A stretch of DNA of 46,936 nucleotides from Candidatus Omnitrophota bacterium. GTDB taxonomy: Bacteria > Omnitrophota > Gorgyraeia > 2-01-FULL-45-10. The translations under genes were made by a program, and so were the position numbers. Shown piece after piece: positions 17,990 through 26,329 of the stretch (position 1 is the first letter of the stretch; each line of letters starts with the position of its first letter). The notes beneath the pieces are model-generated. The model made no database searches, was not told where the DNA came from, and was given only the letters and a program-made list of their open reading frames with translations. The DNA is taken from NCBI GenBank assembly GCA_003142795.1, contig PLNN01000017.1, positions 70,385 through 117,320 on the forward strand, written 5' to 3'.

Positions 17990-18385
17990 TTATTTTTTCA
18001 ACAGCTTAAAATGGATTTTTCTCGGAAGCTCGGTCCTGATCCGCAGGCTGGCTTCCTGCGCCGGCATACTCTCGTCGAGCGGGATCGCGCGAACCACTAT
18101 GTAATCGTCTTTGTCAAGAGTCCCACTGAAACGGTAGATAAAGGGCGTGGTGCCGATAGTTTTCCCGCCCCACTGGACCCTTGCCTGGACCGGTTGGGCC
18201 GTGATCTCTATCTCGTACTCGTTATATTCGTAGGTTTTACCGTCGTACCAATAAGCATTTGCCTGGACGGGATTTAACTGAAAAGAACCGATCGTCTTTC
18301 CGACATCCCCGTTCTGTATTTCATTCACCGTCCCGCAAGAAGACAATAATAGACAGGCAAGCATAAGCCCGATCATCCTGATCAT
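17990..18385 (-). CDS. Small lipoprotein in the pst operon
   Basis: This 131-residue protein has a lipobox (LLLSSC, Cys near residue 17) after a short hydrophobic signal. The mature part is beta-rich: [27 protein letters not shown] resembles a PEGA-type surface module (xVxGxxxGxTP). It is inserted between pstB and phoU, overlapping pstB by 4 bases and ending 24 bases before phoU. A role in phosphate uptake or surface binding is inferred only from that position. I do not know an equivalent in standard pst operons. Confidence 0.8.
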   Translation of the reverse strand: MIRMIGLMLACLLLSSCGTVNEIQNGDVGKTIGSFQLNPVQANAYWYDGKTYEYNEYEIEITAQPVQARVQWGGKTIGTTPFIYRFSGTLDKDDYIVVRAIPLDESMPAQEASLRIRTELPRKIHFKLLKK

Positions 18386-19140
18386 CCGAATCTCCCCGTT
18401 ATGTAATCTTCCGTTATCTTTTTTGCCGGTTTGGTAAATATGATGTTTGTAATATTATACTCTATGAGTTCGCCCAACATGAAAAATACTGTGAAGTCTG
18501 ATATCCTGGCCGCCTGCTGCATGTTATGGGTCACGATTATTATGGTGTATTTTTTCTTCAGCTCCTGGATAAGCTCCTCGATCTTTAGGGTCGCGGTCGG
18601 ATCGAGCGCCGATGCCGGCTCATCCATCAGTATTATCTGCGGTTCGACCGCAAGAGCCCTGGCTATGCAAAGTCTCTGCTGTTGGCCGCCGGACAGTTCA
18701 AAAGCATTCTTATTAAGCCTGTCCTTAACTTCGTCCCAGATGGCCGCGTCCCTCAGACTCTTCTCCACCCGGTCCTGTATATAATATTTATCTTTCACAC
18801 CGTTCACCATGAGTCCATACGCGACGTTATCGAATATGGTTTTGGGGAAAGGGTTCGATTTCTGGAATACCATGCCTACTTTACGCCTTATTTCTACGAC
18901 GTCGACATCCTCATCGTAAATATTCCTTCCGTCTATTATTATACGGCCCTGGGCCCTGGCGCCGATTATGGTGTCGTTCATCCGGTTGATGCTGCGTAAA
19001 AATGTCGATTTCCCGCAGCCGGACGGCCCTATGATCCCCGTGACCTTATTCTCGACGATGTCTATCGATATATTCTTCAGCACTTGCGCCTTGCCGTAAT
19101 AGAAATTAAAATCCCCTACCCGTATCTTGACATTTTCCAT
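18382..19140 (-). CDS. pstB: Phosphate ABC transporter ATP-binding protein PstB
   Basis: PstB is the ATPase of the high-affinity phosphate importer. The 252-residue protein has Walker [10 protein letters not shown], the Q-loop in [10 protein letters not shown] (the PstB-typical form), signature LSGGQQQRL, Walker [13 protein letters not shown] and the switch His in [13 protein letters not shown]. It lies 4 bases after pstA and overlaps the following lipoprotein gene by 4 bases. Confidence 0.98.
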   Translation of the reverse strand: MENVKIRVGDFNFYYGKAQVLKNISIDIVENKVTGIIGPSGCGKSTFLRSINRMNDTIIGARAQGRIIIDGRNIYDEDVDVVEIRRKVGMVFQKSNPFPKTIFDNVAYGLMVNGVKDKYYIQDRVEKSLRDAAIWDEVKDRLNKNAFELSGGQQQRLCIARALAVEPQIILMDEPASALDPTATLKIEELIQELKKKYTIIIVTHNMQQAARISDFTVFFMLGELIEYNITNIIFTKPAKKITEDYITGRFG

Positions 19141-19144
19141 TATA

Positions 19145-19999
19145 CTACTCCATCCTGACTTTTCTTAAACGGTAACGTATAATTACTGCGAACAGGTTCA
19201 TCGCGAAGACTAGAGCTATCAACACCAAAGCCGTACCATAGGCAATGGGCCGGACTTTCGATATGGCGTGATGCTGGGTCGACATTATGTAAAGGTGGTA
19301 CGGCAAAGCCATAAATTGGCTGAATAACGACTTGGGCAAGAACGGCAGGTAGAATGCGGCTCCGGTAAAAAGAATGGGCGCTGTTTCGCCTGCCGCGCGC
19401 GATAATCCAAGTATCGTGCCGGTCAACATTCCAGGTATTGCGTAAGGCAATACATTCGTCTTGATCGATTGCCATTTCGTTGCCCCCAAAGCGAGCGCTC
19501 CTTCTCTATACGAATTCGGCACGTTCTTTAACGCTTCTTCACTGGCTGTGATGGTCCATGGCAGCGTCATAAGACCAAGCGTAAGGCCGGCCGACAATAT
19601 ACACGTCCCGAAGTTCAGCGTCTCTACAAATAAGATGACCCCGAACAATCCATATACTATAGAAGGAACCCCGGCCAGGTTCCGGATAGCCATCCTTATC
19701 AGGCGCGTTATCAAGGTGTCTTTGGCATATTCATTTAAATATATGGCGCATCCCATGCCCAAGGGAATGGCTAATAACGCGGTGATGGCGGTGGTTAAAA
19801 CAGTGCCTACAATGGCCGGAAATATCCCGCCCTCTGTCATGCCGTTCTTGGGCATAGCTGTCAGGAATTTCCAGCTTATTATTCCGATCCCTTTACTTAT
19901 AATATCGTATAAAATAATTACTAAAATGAATATTACCATCCCGACGCATAGCCTCAAGATACCGAAACCGACCATCTCTTTAAATTGTTTTATCTTCAT
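19145..19999 (-). CDS. pstA: Phosphate ABC transporter permease PstA
   Basis: This is one of the two integral membrane subunits of the phosphate importer, 284 residues with about six helices. The EAA loop that contacts PstB is visible as [33 protein letters not shown], and PstA-type [22 protein letters not shown] lies near the start. Its ATG overlaps the pstC stop by 4 bases. Confidence 0.97.
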   Translation of the reverse strand: MKIKQFKEMVGFGILRLCVGMVIFILVIILYDIISKGIGIISWKFLTAMPKNGMTEGGIFPAIVGTVLTTAITALLAIPLGMGCAIYLNEYAKDTLITRLIRMAIRNLAGVPSIVYGLFGVILFVETLNFGTCILSAGLTLGLMTLPWTITASEEALKNVPNSYREGALALGATKWQSIKTNVLPYAIPGMLTGTILGLSRAAGETAPILFTGAAFYLPFLPKSLFSQFMALPYHLYIMSTQHHAISKVRPIAYGTALVLIALVFAMNLFAVIIRYRLRKVRME

Positions 20000-20883
20000 T
20001 TCAAGACTTTCTGGTGTTTGTGCAATACGACATCGGCGATCATATTCACGGCGAAAGTGATAATGAACAGGACGAGCCCTATGCCAAATAGAGCATAATA
20101 ATGCGTTGTATTATAAGGGACCTCTCCTAGCTCTATGGCTATGGTAGAGGTCATCGTTTCGACCGACTGTAAAAAATTCTTCGGCATCGCTATGGAACAG
20201 CCCGTTGCCATCAGGACCGTCATAGTCTCGCCTACCGCCCTGCCCATGCCGAGCATGCAGGCCGCTATTATTCCGGATGCGGCGGCCGGTATCTTCACCC
20301 GTACGAGCGTCTGCCAGTACGTGGCTCCCAGGGCAAGCGATGCTTCCTCGAATGATTTCGGCACGCTTTTTAAAGCGTCTTCGGTCAGGCTTATAATAGT
20401 AGGCAGCGCCATTACGGCCAATAATATCGAGCCGTTAAGCGCGTTTAAACCGTTCGGCAGATGAAAGATCTTAGCGATAACGGGTCCCACCAAAACTATT
20501 CCCAGGAACCCTATCACCACAGAAGGAATGCCTGCCAATATTTCTATTACAGGCTTTGCTATCTCGCGGACACGGCTGCTTGCCACATCCGATAAATATG
20601 CCGCGGCGCCTATACCAAGCGGGATGGCAATAATAAGCGCGCCTATCGAAACCGCCATGGTACTCACGAACATGGACAATATCCCGTATGTAGGGGCTAC
20701 AAAAGTAGCGGTGGGATTCCAATTCGCGCTGAATAAAAACTCGATTAGGCGGATTTCTCTGAAGGCAGGAAGCGCTTTTGCAACTAATAATATAAATATT
20801 CCTACTAGAACGAGTACGACCAACAACCCATTCAAAAAGAACAGGCCATGGACCATTTTTTCTTTAAATTTAGAATGACCCAT
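19996..20883 (-). CDS. pstC: Phosphate ABC transporter permease PstC
   Basis: The partner permease of PstA, 295 residues with six predicted helices. Family features are the N-terminal helix followed by FLFSANWNPTATFVAPTYGIL, the GIPSVVIGFLGIVLVGP segment and the EAA loop EEASLALGATYWQTLVRVKIPAAASGI. It begins 11 bases after the pstS stop and overlaps pstA by 4 bases. Confidence 0.97.
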   Translation of the reverse strand: MGHSKFKEKMVHGLFFLNGLLVVLVLVGIFILLVAKALPAFREIRLIEFLFSANWNPTATFVAPTYGILSMFVSTMAVSIGALIIAIPLGIGAAAYLSDVASSRVREIAKPVIEILAGIPSVVIGFLGIVLVGPVIAKIFHLPNGLNALNGSILLAVMALPTIISLTEDALKSVPKSFEEASLALGATYWQTLVRVKIPAAASGIIAACMLGMGRAVGETMTVLMATGCSIAMPKNFLQSVETMTSTIAIELGEVPYNTTHYYALFGIGLVLFIITFAVNMIADVVLHKHQKVLK

Positions 20884-20894
20884 GGCCTATCCCT

Positions 20895-21833
20895 CTATGA
20901 TGTCCCGGCATTTCTGTCGGTTGATGACTCATGGCTATCCCTTAATTCCATTGACTTTCCAAGAGTCCCATCATTATATTTTTGATATTCTTCCGGTATC
21001 GCGAAGAAACCCTCTTTTTCCACTACCTCTTGTCCTTCAGGACTGAGCTCGAATTCTAGAAAATCTTTGGCGACGCCTTTAGGAACGCCATCCGTATACT
21101 GGTTGAGGGGCCTGGATATAGGATATCTTCCGCTTTTGACATCAGCAGAATTGAACGGATCAAAATATCCTAATGCCGGAGTGGACGCCACCTTTAAAAC
21201 TTTAATACCGGCAGCTTCTTTAGCATAACCGACTCCTACATACCCAATGCCGGAGGCGTCCTGTTTTATCGCCTCTACTATCTGGGCATTGCCGTTCATG
21301 CTCTTCATCGCGGAAGAATATTCGCCCTTCATCACCACTTCCTTCATGAAATCATACGTTCCTGAATTCGACTGCCTTCCGTAAAGCGTTATGGGAGCGT
21401 CGCTTCCGCCGACTTCGTTCCAATTCTTAACCTCGCCTCGATAGATCTTACCTATCTGGTCCACCGTAAGTTTATTGACAGGGTTTTGCGCGCCTACTAT
21501 AATACTTAGCCCGTCTATCGCGACAACAATCCTCTTGGGATCGACTCCTTTAGTATTTGCGTCTTCCACTTCTTTCGGTTTGATCTGCCTGGATGAATCG
21601 GCAATATCGCACTTCCTGTTTATCAGTGCCGCTATGCCTGTGCCGGAGCCGCCGCCTGTTACCGACAGGAACTTACCGGAATTTTTTGCCATATACGTCT
21701 CTGCCAACCTCTGCACCATATTGATAAGAGTATCCGACCCTTTTATCTCGACCATACCGTCTTTTGCCGAAGAAAGGCCGGCAAAAGACAGCATCGTCGC
21801 TATTATCGTAAATATAGTCAATATCTTTTTCAT
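20895..21833 (-). CDS. pstS: Phosphate-binding periplasmic protein PstS
   Basis: PstS captures phosphate in the periplasm for PstCAB. I choose the ATG at 21833 because a perfect AGGAGG lies just upstream and the protein then begins with a normal signal peptide (KKILTIFTIIATMLSFAGLSSA). An in-frame upstream Met would add 11 residues. Phosphate-contact motifs are present: KGSDTLINM, SVTGGGSGTGIAAL, the DSSRQI loop and GRQSNSGTYDF. The C-terminal 20 residues are Ser/Asp/Glu-rich and probably disordered. The gene leads pstCAB and follows the porin gene by 53 bases. Confidence 0.96.
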   Translation of the reverse strand: MKKILTIFTIIATMLSFAGLSSAKDGMVEIKGSDTLINMVQRLAETYMAKNSGKFLSVTGGGSGTGIAALINRKCDIADSSRQIKPKEVEDANTKGVDPKRIVVAIDGLSIIVGAQNPVNKLTVDQIGKIYRGEVKNWNEVGGSDAPITLYGRQSNSGTYDFMKEVVMKGEYSSAMKSMNGNAQIVEAIKQDASGIGYVGVGYAKEAAGIKVLKVASTPALGYFDPFNSADVKSGRYPISRPLNQYTDGVPKGVAKDFLEFELSPEGQEVVEKEGFFAIPEEYQKYNDGTLGKSMELRDSHESSTDRNAGTS

Positions 21834-21886
21834 TACGCTTCCTCCTTTAAATGCGAACTTTTTCATATTTTTAATGTATTACATCT

Positions 21887-23326
21887 TTAGAATTTAGTCA
21901 AGACATCAAACATAAACTCATTCCACGGATCTGTCTTATTGTCTGATTTTATCGGCTCCATCCACGAGTATTTAAGGTTGAGGCTCGTATTCTTAAATAT
22001 CATATACTCTGAGGCCAGGACTATGCCTTTGCCGTTGGTACCGTTCTGCGCGGGATAACCATTATTATTCTGCGTGCCGATACCGTTAACAACGCCTGCG
22101 ATAGTACTGGTTTGCGTGCCAAAACCGTACCAATCGTTATCCGTCATAAAGTCCGGTAAAGCATCGCGTTCCAGATATCTGTATTCAGCGCGGATCTTCC
22201 AGTCGTTCTTCTCTTTCGGTTTCTTCTTGCCGAGATATCCGCCGAATAGCATGCCACTGTTTTCAACAGCAGCTGGATTGCGGATAAGATCAATATACAA
22301 TCCATTAGACAAATTCCAATCAAGGAACTTTCCGTTATCAATGGTGAAGAGAAGATCTAAAACATCGTATTCATACTTATAGCTGCCTAAGATAGACCCG
22401 GTTACACCGGACAGGTCGCCATTCCACACTCGCGAGTTTGTGCCGGCTGTATTTGCGAGAGGCGTCTTGTTCTTCAGGTTCTCAAAGTTGTATACGGCTC
22501 CCGCTACATTGAACGTTGAGTCAAACGGACCGAAGGGAACTGTCTTCGCTCCTACCTGTATAGCAAAAAGCATCGGGTCGGTATTGATCGACGCAGATTC
22601 GTCGAGAACAAACTCTCCGCCGTTTGAATAGACGTTAAAAGACGGAAGAGGGCCAAGCTTAACATCGGGGCCAACGACCTGGAACGCCGCGCCGCCCGGG
22701 TTGATGTTATTGTCCCAGACCAGATCCGTAGTCTCGAACGGGTTCGCGAACTTACCAAGCCATATTTTAGCGTCATTAAAGTATTGGCCGTAATGCTTAA
22801 CTATATCCTGCGGCGCTTCGAACCTTATCCAATACTGGTCCCACTCAACGGGGTATTTGCTAAAATAACCAAATGCGCCGCCGCCCAACGTATCATTACC
22901 CGTATTACTCGCCGTTTGACCGCCCATGAGCCTTACCCCGGCATAAGTAAAATCATTGACTTTACCTTCAAGCCCTATGCGCGCGCGAACCCTCTCTCTC
23001 CACCTCTGGTCAAGAATTCCATTATTGGCAGTACCGTTGGTTGTGGTATTACTCTTACCTGAATCATACTGGGTCCTGAAGCGTATGTCACCGCTCGCCT
23101 TTATCCTCTGCGTCCATTCAGGGACCGAATACGAACTTTGTGTTGCAAGATCTTTCGAAACCTGCACTTTTGTTTCATCCAGGATGATCTGGCCTTCAGC
23201 CGGACTTAGGACCCCTTTTTCGACCAACTTATTCACCAGGACATCCATTTCGCCCGCCTGAGCCGATTGGTTGGCAATTAGCAGGAGGAATGCGCCCAAA
23301 ATTACTGCTAACAATATCCTTTTCAT
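21887..23326 (-). CDS. Putative outer-membrane porin, phosphate-selective type
   Basis: After a signal peptide (ILLAVILGAFLLLIANQSAQA) comes a short helical segment (DVLVNKLVEKGVLSPAEGQIIL), typical of the putative-porin family in which a coiled or SLH-like linker precedes the barrel. The remaining residues, to 479, form alternating beta-strands such as RIKASGDIRFRTQYDS and WKIRAEYRYLERDAL and end with Phe (DVLTKF). An AGGAGAGG ribosome site precedes ATG 23326. Its place at the head of the pst genes suggests it passes phosphate or organophosphate across the outer membrane, like OprO/OprP in pseudomonads, but this is inference from context. Confidence 0.85.
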   Translation of the reverse strand: MKRILLAVILGAFLLLIANQSAQAGEMDVLVNKLVEKGVLSPAEGQIILDETKVQVSKDLATQSSYSVPEWTQRIKASGDIRFRTQYDSGKSNTTTNGTANNGILDQRWRERVRARIGLEGKVNDFTYAGVRLMGGQTASNTGNDTLGGGAFGYFSKYPVEWDQYWIRFEAPQDIVKHYGQYFNDAKIWLGKFANPFETTDLVWDNNINPGGAAFQVVGPDVKLGPLPSFNVYSNGGEFVLDESASINTDPMLFAIQVGAKTVPFGPFDSTFNVAGAVYNFENLKNKTPLANTAGTNSRVWNGDLSGVTGSILGSYKYEYDVLDLLFTIDNGKFLDWNLSNGLYIDLIRNPAAVENSGMLFGGYLGKKKPKEKNDWKIRAEYRYLERDALPDFMTDNDWYGFGTQTSTIAGVVNGIGTQNNNGYPAQNGTNGKGIVLASEYMIFKNTSLNLKYSWMEPIKSDNKTDPWNEFMFDVLTKF

Positions 23327-23371
23327 AACTTATCCTCTCCTTTTTTTATCACTGATATCCTTATACATTGT

Positions 23372-23566
23372 TCAGCCGCACTGATTTATATGCCCAAAGT
23401 CCGCCTTTCGGATCTTTCTCAGGTTCCTCTCGATGTCATGTATCTGGCTGGCATAATACAAGCCATGATCTTTCCATTTTTCATCATCTTCTATCTGAGA
23501 CAGGATTTCTTTAAGGTGACTGACTTGAGCTCTAACGCTCCCTATAATAAGTTCATCTCCAAACAC
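23372..23566 (-). CDS. Small hypothetical protein upstream of porin/pst
   Basis: The 64-residue product is highly charged and helical (VRAQVSHLKEILSQIEDDEKWKDHGLYYASQIHDIERNLRKI split over two helices), without membrane segments. A textbook AAGGAGGTGA ribosome site lies 5 bases before the GTG at 23566, which makes expression credible. It sits between the 34-residue ORF and the porin in the candidate Pho-controlled transcript. Function unknown. Confidence 0.7.
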   Translation of the reverse strand: MFGDELIIGSVRAQVSHLKEILSQIEDDEKWKDHGLYYASQIHDIERNLRKIRKADFGHINQCG

Positions 23567-23602
23567 TTTTCACCTCCTTTCTTATAAATTCGAGATCGTC
23601 GC

Positions 23603-23707
23603 TCATTGCTGTTGTTTATAAAAACTATCTATGCTATCAAGTTCAGCATGATATATTTTTTGAAAAAACTCTTTAACGGTAAGCATCGCTTTGAATAAGA
23701 AACGCAT
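23603..23707 (-). CDS. Very small ORF behind the candidate Pho promoter
   Basis: The 34-residue product (starts MRFLFKAMLTVKEFFQKIYH) is an amphipathic, basic-then-acidic helix. AAGGAG lies 9 bases before ATG 23707, and the -10 element is about 30 bases upstream, so it would be the first gene of the phosphate transcript. The stop is 36 bases before the next small gene. It could be a small membrane-associated regulator or a leader ORF; I do not recognise it. Confidence 0.5.
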   Translation of the reverse strand: MRFLFKAMLTVKEFFQKIYHAELDSIDSFYKQQQ

Positions 23708-23738
23708 GGCGTCTTCTCCTTTTTTGGATCACGCAATA

Positions 23739-23793
23739 AGTATAGAATATTGACGTTAAATCCGCTTCAAGGAGAAGTAAAATGCAGGTAAAA
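23739..23793 (-). promoter_or_regulatory. Candidate Pho box array with -10 element
   Basis: On the minus strand four hexamers recur at exactly 11-base steps: TTTTAC (23788-23793), TTTTAC (23777-23782), CTTGAA (23766-23771, weaker) and TTTAAC (23755-23760). Ten bases after the last comes TATACT (23739-23744), with no -35 hexamer. PhoB-type activators bind 11-bp direct repeats that replace the -35 and end about 10 bp before the -10. The site lies between phoR and the small ORF/porin/pst genes. Confidence 0.55.
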
Positions 23794-23814
23794 TCTTATG
23801 GAATGACTTTGGGG

Positions 23815-25590
23815 CTATTTTGGAAGAACGAACCAGAATTTGGAACCAAAACCTTCAACGCTTTCGACGCCGATAGTACCGTCGTGCAGTTCCACGATAT
23901 GTTTTACTATGGAAAGTCCGAGGCCGGTCCCGCCGAGTTCGCGCGAGCGCGCTTTATCTACGCGGTAGAACCTCTCGAAAATGCGGGGAATATCTTTGGC
24001 GGGAATGCCGATACCTGAATCTTCTATTATGATCTTTATTTTCCCATCTACGTCCTGGTAGTGAATTTTAATATTGCCTTTGTCTTTATTAAATTTTATC
24101 GCATTATCGATCAGGTTAGTGAACACCTGCTCGAGCCTGTTTTTGTCCGCCCTGATCGAAAGGCCTGTCTGCAATTCGTTTTTTATTTCGATATTTTTTT
24201 TCCTTAATTGCGCGCTAAAACCCAGGATGACTTCTTCGGCCTGCTGCCTCAGATTAAAATCGATCTTACTCAAAATTATTTCTTTAGACTCAAGATGCGA
24301 TAAGCTAAGCAGGTCATTCACCAGGTTATTAAGCCTTTCCGCATGCTCCTGTATTATATTAAGGAAAGCGCGGCTATTATCCTTATCTTCCAGGGCGCCC
24401 TCAAGAAGTGTTTCGATAAATCCTTTTATGGAGGTGAGCGGTGTCTTCAGTTCATGCGAAACGTTGGCTACGAAATCGCTACGGACGGTCTCCAGTCTCC
24501 GTATTTCGGTTATATCATGTATCACTACCAAACAACCGCTTACGACATTATTGTCGAAGATAGGAGTAGCGCTCGTCTCGAATATCCGGTGGATAGGATA
24601 TGCCAGCGTTATTTCTCCGCTTATGGACTCCCTTTTATTTAAAACACTGTTTATGAATTCGGAAATATCGTTATTACGAATTGCCTCCAGAAAGAGTTTC
24701 CCTTCCGCCTCATTTTTGGATACCCCAAAGAGCTTCTCGATCGTGGGGTTAACGGAAATTATATGATTTCCCTTATCGACAACGATGATGCCTTCGATCA
24801 TGCTGTTAAATATGGCCGCAAGTTTTTGGTTCTGCTCTTTTGTCTGGCCGATCTTATCCTCGATATCCTGGGCCATCTTATTAAAGGTGGCGGCAAGCTC
24901 TCCTATTTCATCCGAGGAGGCGCTAAACACCCTCCTGGTGAAATCGCCCGCTGAAAACTGTCTCGACACATGAATCATCTTATTGATAGGCTCGATCGTC
25001 CTTGAGGCCAACAGGGAACCTAAGAGGACTGCGATCGCTAATGCAAAGATCGATCCAAGCATAACTATTTTTCTTATGGTAAATAATGTCTTCTGCACAC
25101 TATGAAGCGGGAGGGCAAGCCTTATTATTCCCGTAATCGCACCTTTATCTTTGATCGGCAAGGCCATATAAAGCATATCTATTTTAAGTGTTGAGGAATG
25201 CCGTATATCTATCCCGAGGCCTCCGGACAAGGCCGCCCTTACTTCGGTCCTGCCCTGGTGATTTTCCATCTGCGGGATCTCCAGAAGCAATTTTTCCGAA
25301 TCGGCGAGGACTTTCCCCTTAATAGTAATGACGGTGATCCTGCAGCCCGCTTTTTGGCTCAAGTTTTTGACCGTCGCGGATAAAGACGCCATGTCCTCTT
25401 TTTTCAGGCTTTCAGCGGGGATCTGGGGCTCGATCAGCCTGGCCTGCGTGATAAGCGCAGATTCGATATTATGGAGGGAATTCTCTTCCAGACTTTTATC
25501 TAAAAAGAACGCCATGAATCCGAAAGAGATGAAAACGACCAATATATATGAAAGGATAAGTTTTGTCTTAAAACTTTTTTTGATCAACAT
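23815..25590 (-). CDS. phoR: PhoR-like sensor histidine kinase
   Basis: This 591-residue membrane kinase has a helix at residues 11-30, an extracytoplasmic sensor of about 135 residues and a second helix at about 173-195. Then come HAMP (about 195-248), PAS (about 258-365) and HisKA with His379 in FVANVSHELKTPLTSIKG. The HATPase domain carries NLIDNAIKFN, EDSGIGIP and GGTGLGLSIVKH. Its place 6 bases after a PhoB-type regulator and next to the pst genes makes phosphate sensing with PstSCAB-PhoU the likely role. The large sensor domain is unlike E. coli PhoR, which has almost none, and resembles the Bacillus-type PhoR. Confidence 0.9.
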   Translation of the reverse strand: MLIKKSFKTKLILSYILVVFISFGFMAFFLDKSLEENSLHNIESALITQARLIEPQIPAESLKKEDMASLSATVKNLSQKAGCRITVITIKGKVLADSEKLLLEIPQMENHQGRTEVRAALSGGLGIDIRHSSTLKIDMLYMALPIKDKGAITGIIRLALPLHSVQKTLFTIRKIVMLGSIFALAIAVLLGSLLASRTIEPINKMIHVSRQFSAGDFTRRVFSASSDEIGELAATFNKMAQDIEDKIGQTKEQNQKLAAIFNSMIEGIIVVDKGNHIISVNPTIEKLFGVSKNEAEGKLFLEAIRNNDISEFINSVLNKRESISGEITLAYPIHRIFETSATPIFDNNVVSGCLVVIHDITEIRRLETVRSDFVANVSHELKTPLTSIKGFIETLLEGALEDKDNSRAFLNIIQEHAERLNNLVNDLLSLSHLESKEIILSKIDFNLRQQAEEVILGFSAQLRKKNIEIKNELQTGLSIRADKNRLEQVFTNLIDNAIKFNKDKGNIKIHYQDVDGKIKIIIEDSGIGIPAKDIPRIFERFYRVDKARSRELGGTGLGLSIVKHIVELHDGTIGVESVEGFGSKFWFVLPK

Positions 25591-25596
25591 CGGGAC

Positions 25597-26295
25597 CTAT
25601 CCTTCATCGTCAAATCTATAACCGTAATTTTTAATGGTTACGATACGCTTTGCTTCTGTCTTTAATTTTTTTCTCAGGGTCTGTATGTGGACGTCCACCG
25701 TGCGGGTCTGTATCTCCGCGGCATGATCGAAACCCCAGATAGTATCTAATAGATGGTCCCGCGTCAAGACCCTGCCTCTTGCCTTGATAAGCGTCTTCAA
25801 AAGCTCGAATTCTTTCGCTGTAAGCTCTAGCGTCTTACCTTTGACCGTTACCGCTATCTTAGACAGGTCGATCGCCAGATCTCCGATCTTCAGCGTGTCC
25901 GGGAGCTTATCTTTTTCTTTCGCGCGGCGCAGGAGCGCCTTTATCCTGGCTATTAATTCCCGCGGACTAAAGGGTTTCGTTACATAGTCGTCCGCGCCGG
26001 CATTCAGAAGCGCGACCTTGTCGGATTCGATATGGCGCGCGGTGAGCACCACGATCGGTGCAAGCGAGTGCGCACGAATTGCTCGGCATAGATCGAGGCC
26101 TGATTGATCTGGGAGACCAAGATCGAGAACGATCAGGTCTGGTGTTTGCGCCTTGACCGCAGCGAGCGCACTGCGGCCGTCGGCGGCATCGAGCACACGA
26201 GCGACGGTTGATCGAAGCGCAGAGTGCACAACGTGACGGATCTCTGGCTCATCATCTATTACCAGCACCGTCGCGTCCGTTCTTGTTGGATGCAT
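25597..26295 (-). CDS. phoB: OmpR/PhoB-family response regulator (apparent fusion of two genomes)
   Basis: The reading frame has a receiver (IDDEPE, phosphoacceptor Asp in IVLDLGLPD, LTAR, YVTKPF) and an OmpR/PhoB winged helix (LTAKEFELLKTLI, RTVDVHIQTLRKKL). The DNA changes character inside the receiver: upstream of about 26,000 (protein N-terminus) it is GC-rich and KdpE-like. From the conserved GADDYVTKPF block onward it is the AT-richer style of phoR and pst. The C-terminal half is thus the partner PhoB of the adjacent PhoR. The N-terminal half probably belongs to another organism's regulator. ATG 26295 (or 26301) is preferred over 26358, which would run into the mutarotase gene. Treat the full-length product as doubtful. 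Confidence 0.75.
   Translation of the reverse strand: MHPTRTDATVLVIDDEPEIRHVVHSALRSTVARVLDAADGRSALAAVKAQTPDLIVLDLGLPDQSGLDLCRAIRAHSLAPIVVLTARHIESDKVALLNAGADDYVTKPFSPRELIARIKALLRRAKEKDKLPDTLKIGDLAIDLSKIAVTVKGKTLELTAKEFELLKTLIKARGRVLTRDHLLDTIWGFDHAAEIQTRTVDVHIQTLRKKLKTEAKRIVTIKNYGYRFDDEG
25969..26050. other. Composition junction, probable assembly chimera
   Basis: Codon use switches here within one reading frame. Codons on the left side include TTA ATA GCC AGG ATA; on the right side GTG GTG CTC ACC GCG CGC. The switch falls on the most conserved DNA of receiver domains (encoding LLNAGADDYVTKPF), where two unrelated genomes can share a stretch long enough to mislead an assembler. Strand layout, gene density and composition differ on the two sides. 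Confidence 0.75.
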
Positions 26296-26329
26296 CACCA
26301 TTGTGCGAATCCCAGCCGAACCGGCTAGT

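Noticed and set aside
23782-24018. Plus-strand ORF with AAGGAG before its ATG
   Set aside because: It runs antisense to the conserved HATPase end of phoR and its apparent ribosome site overlaps the 11-bp repeat array; the protein looks like an antisense shadow.
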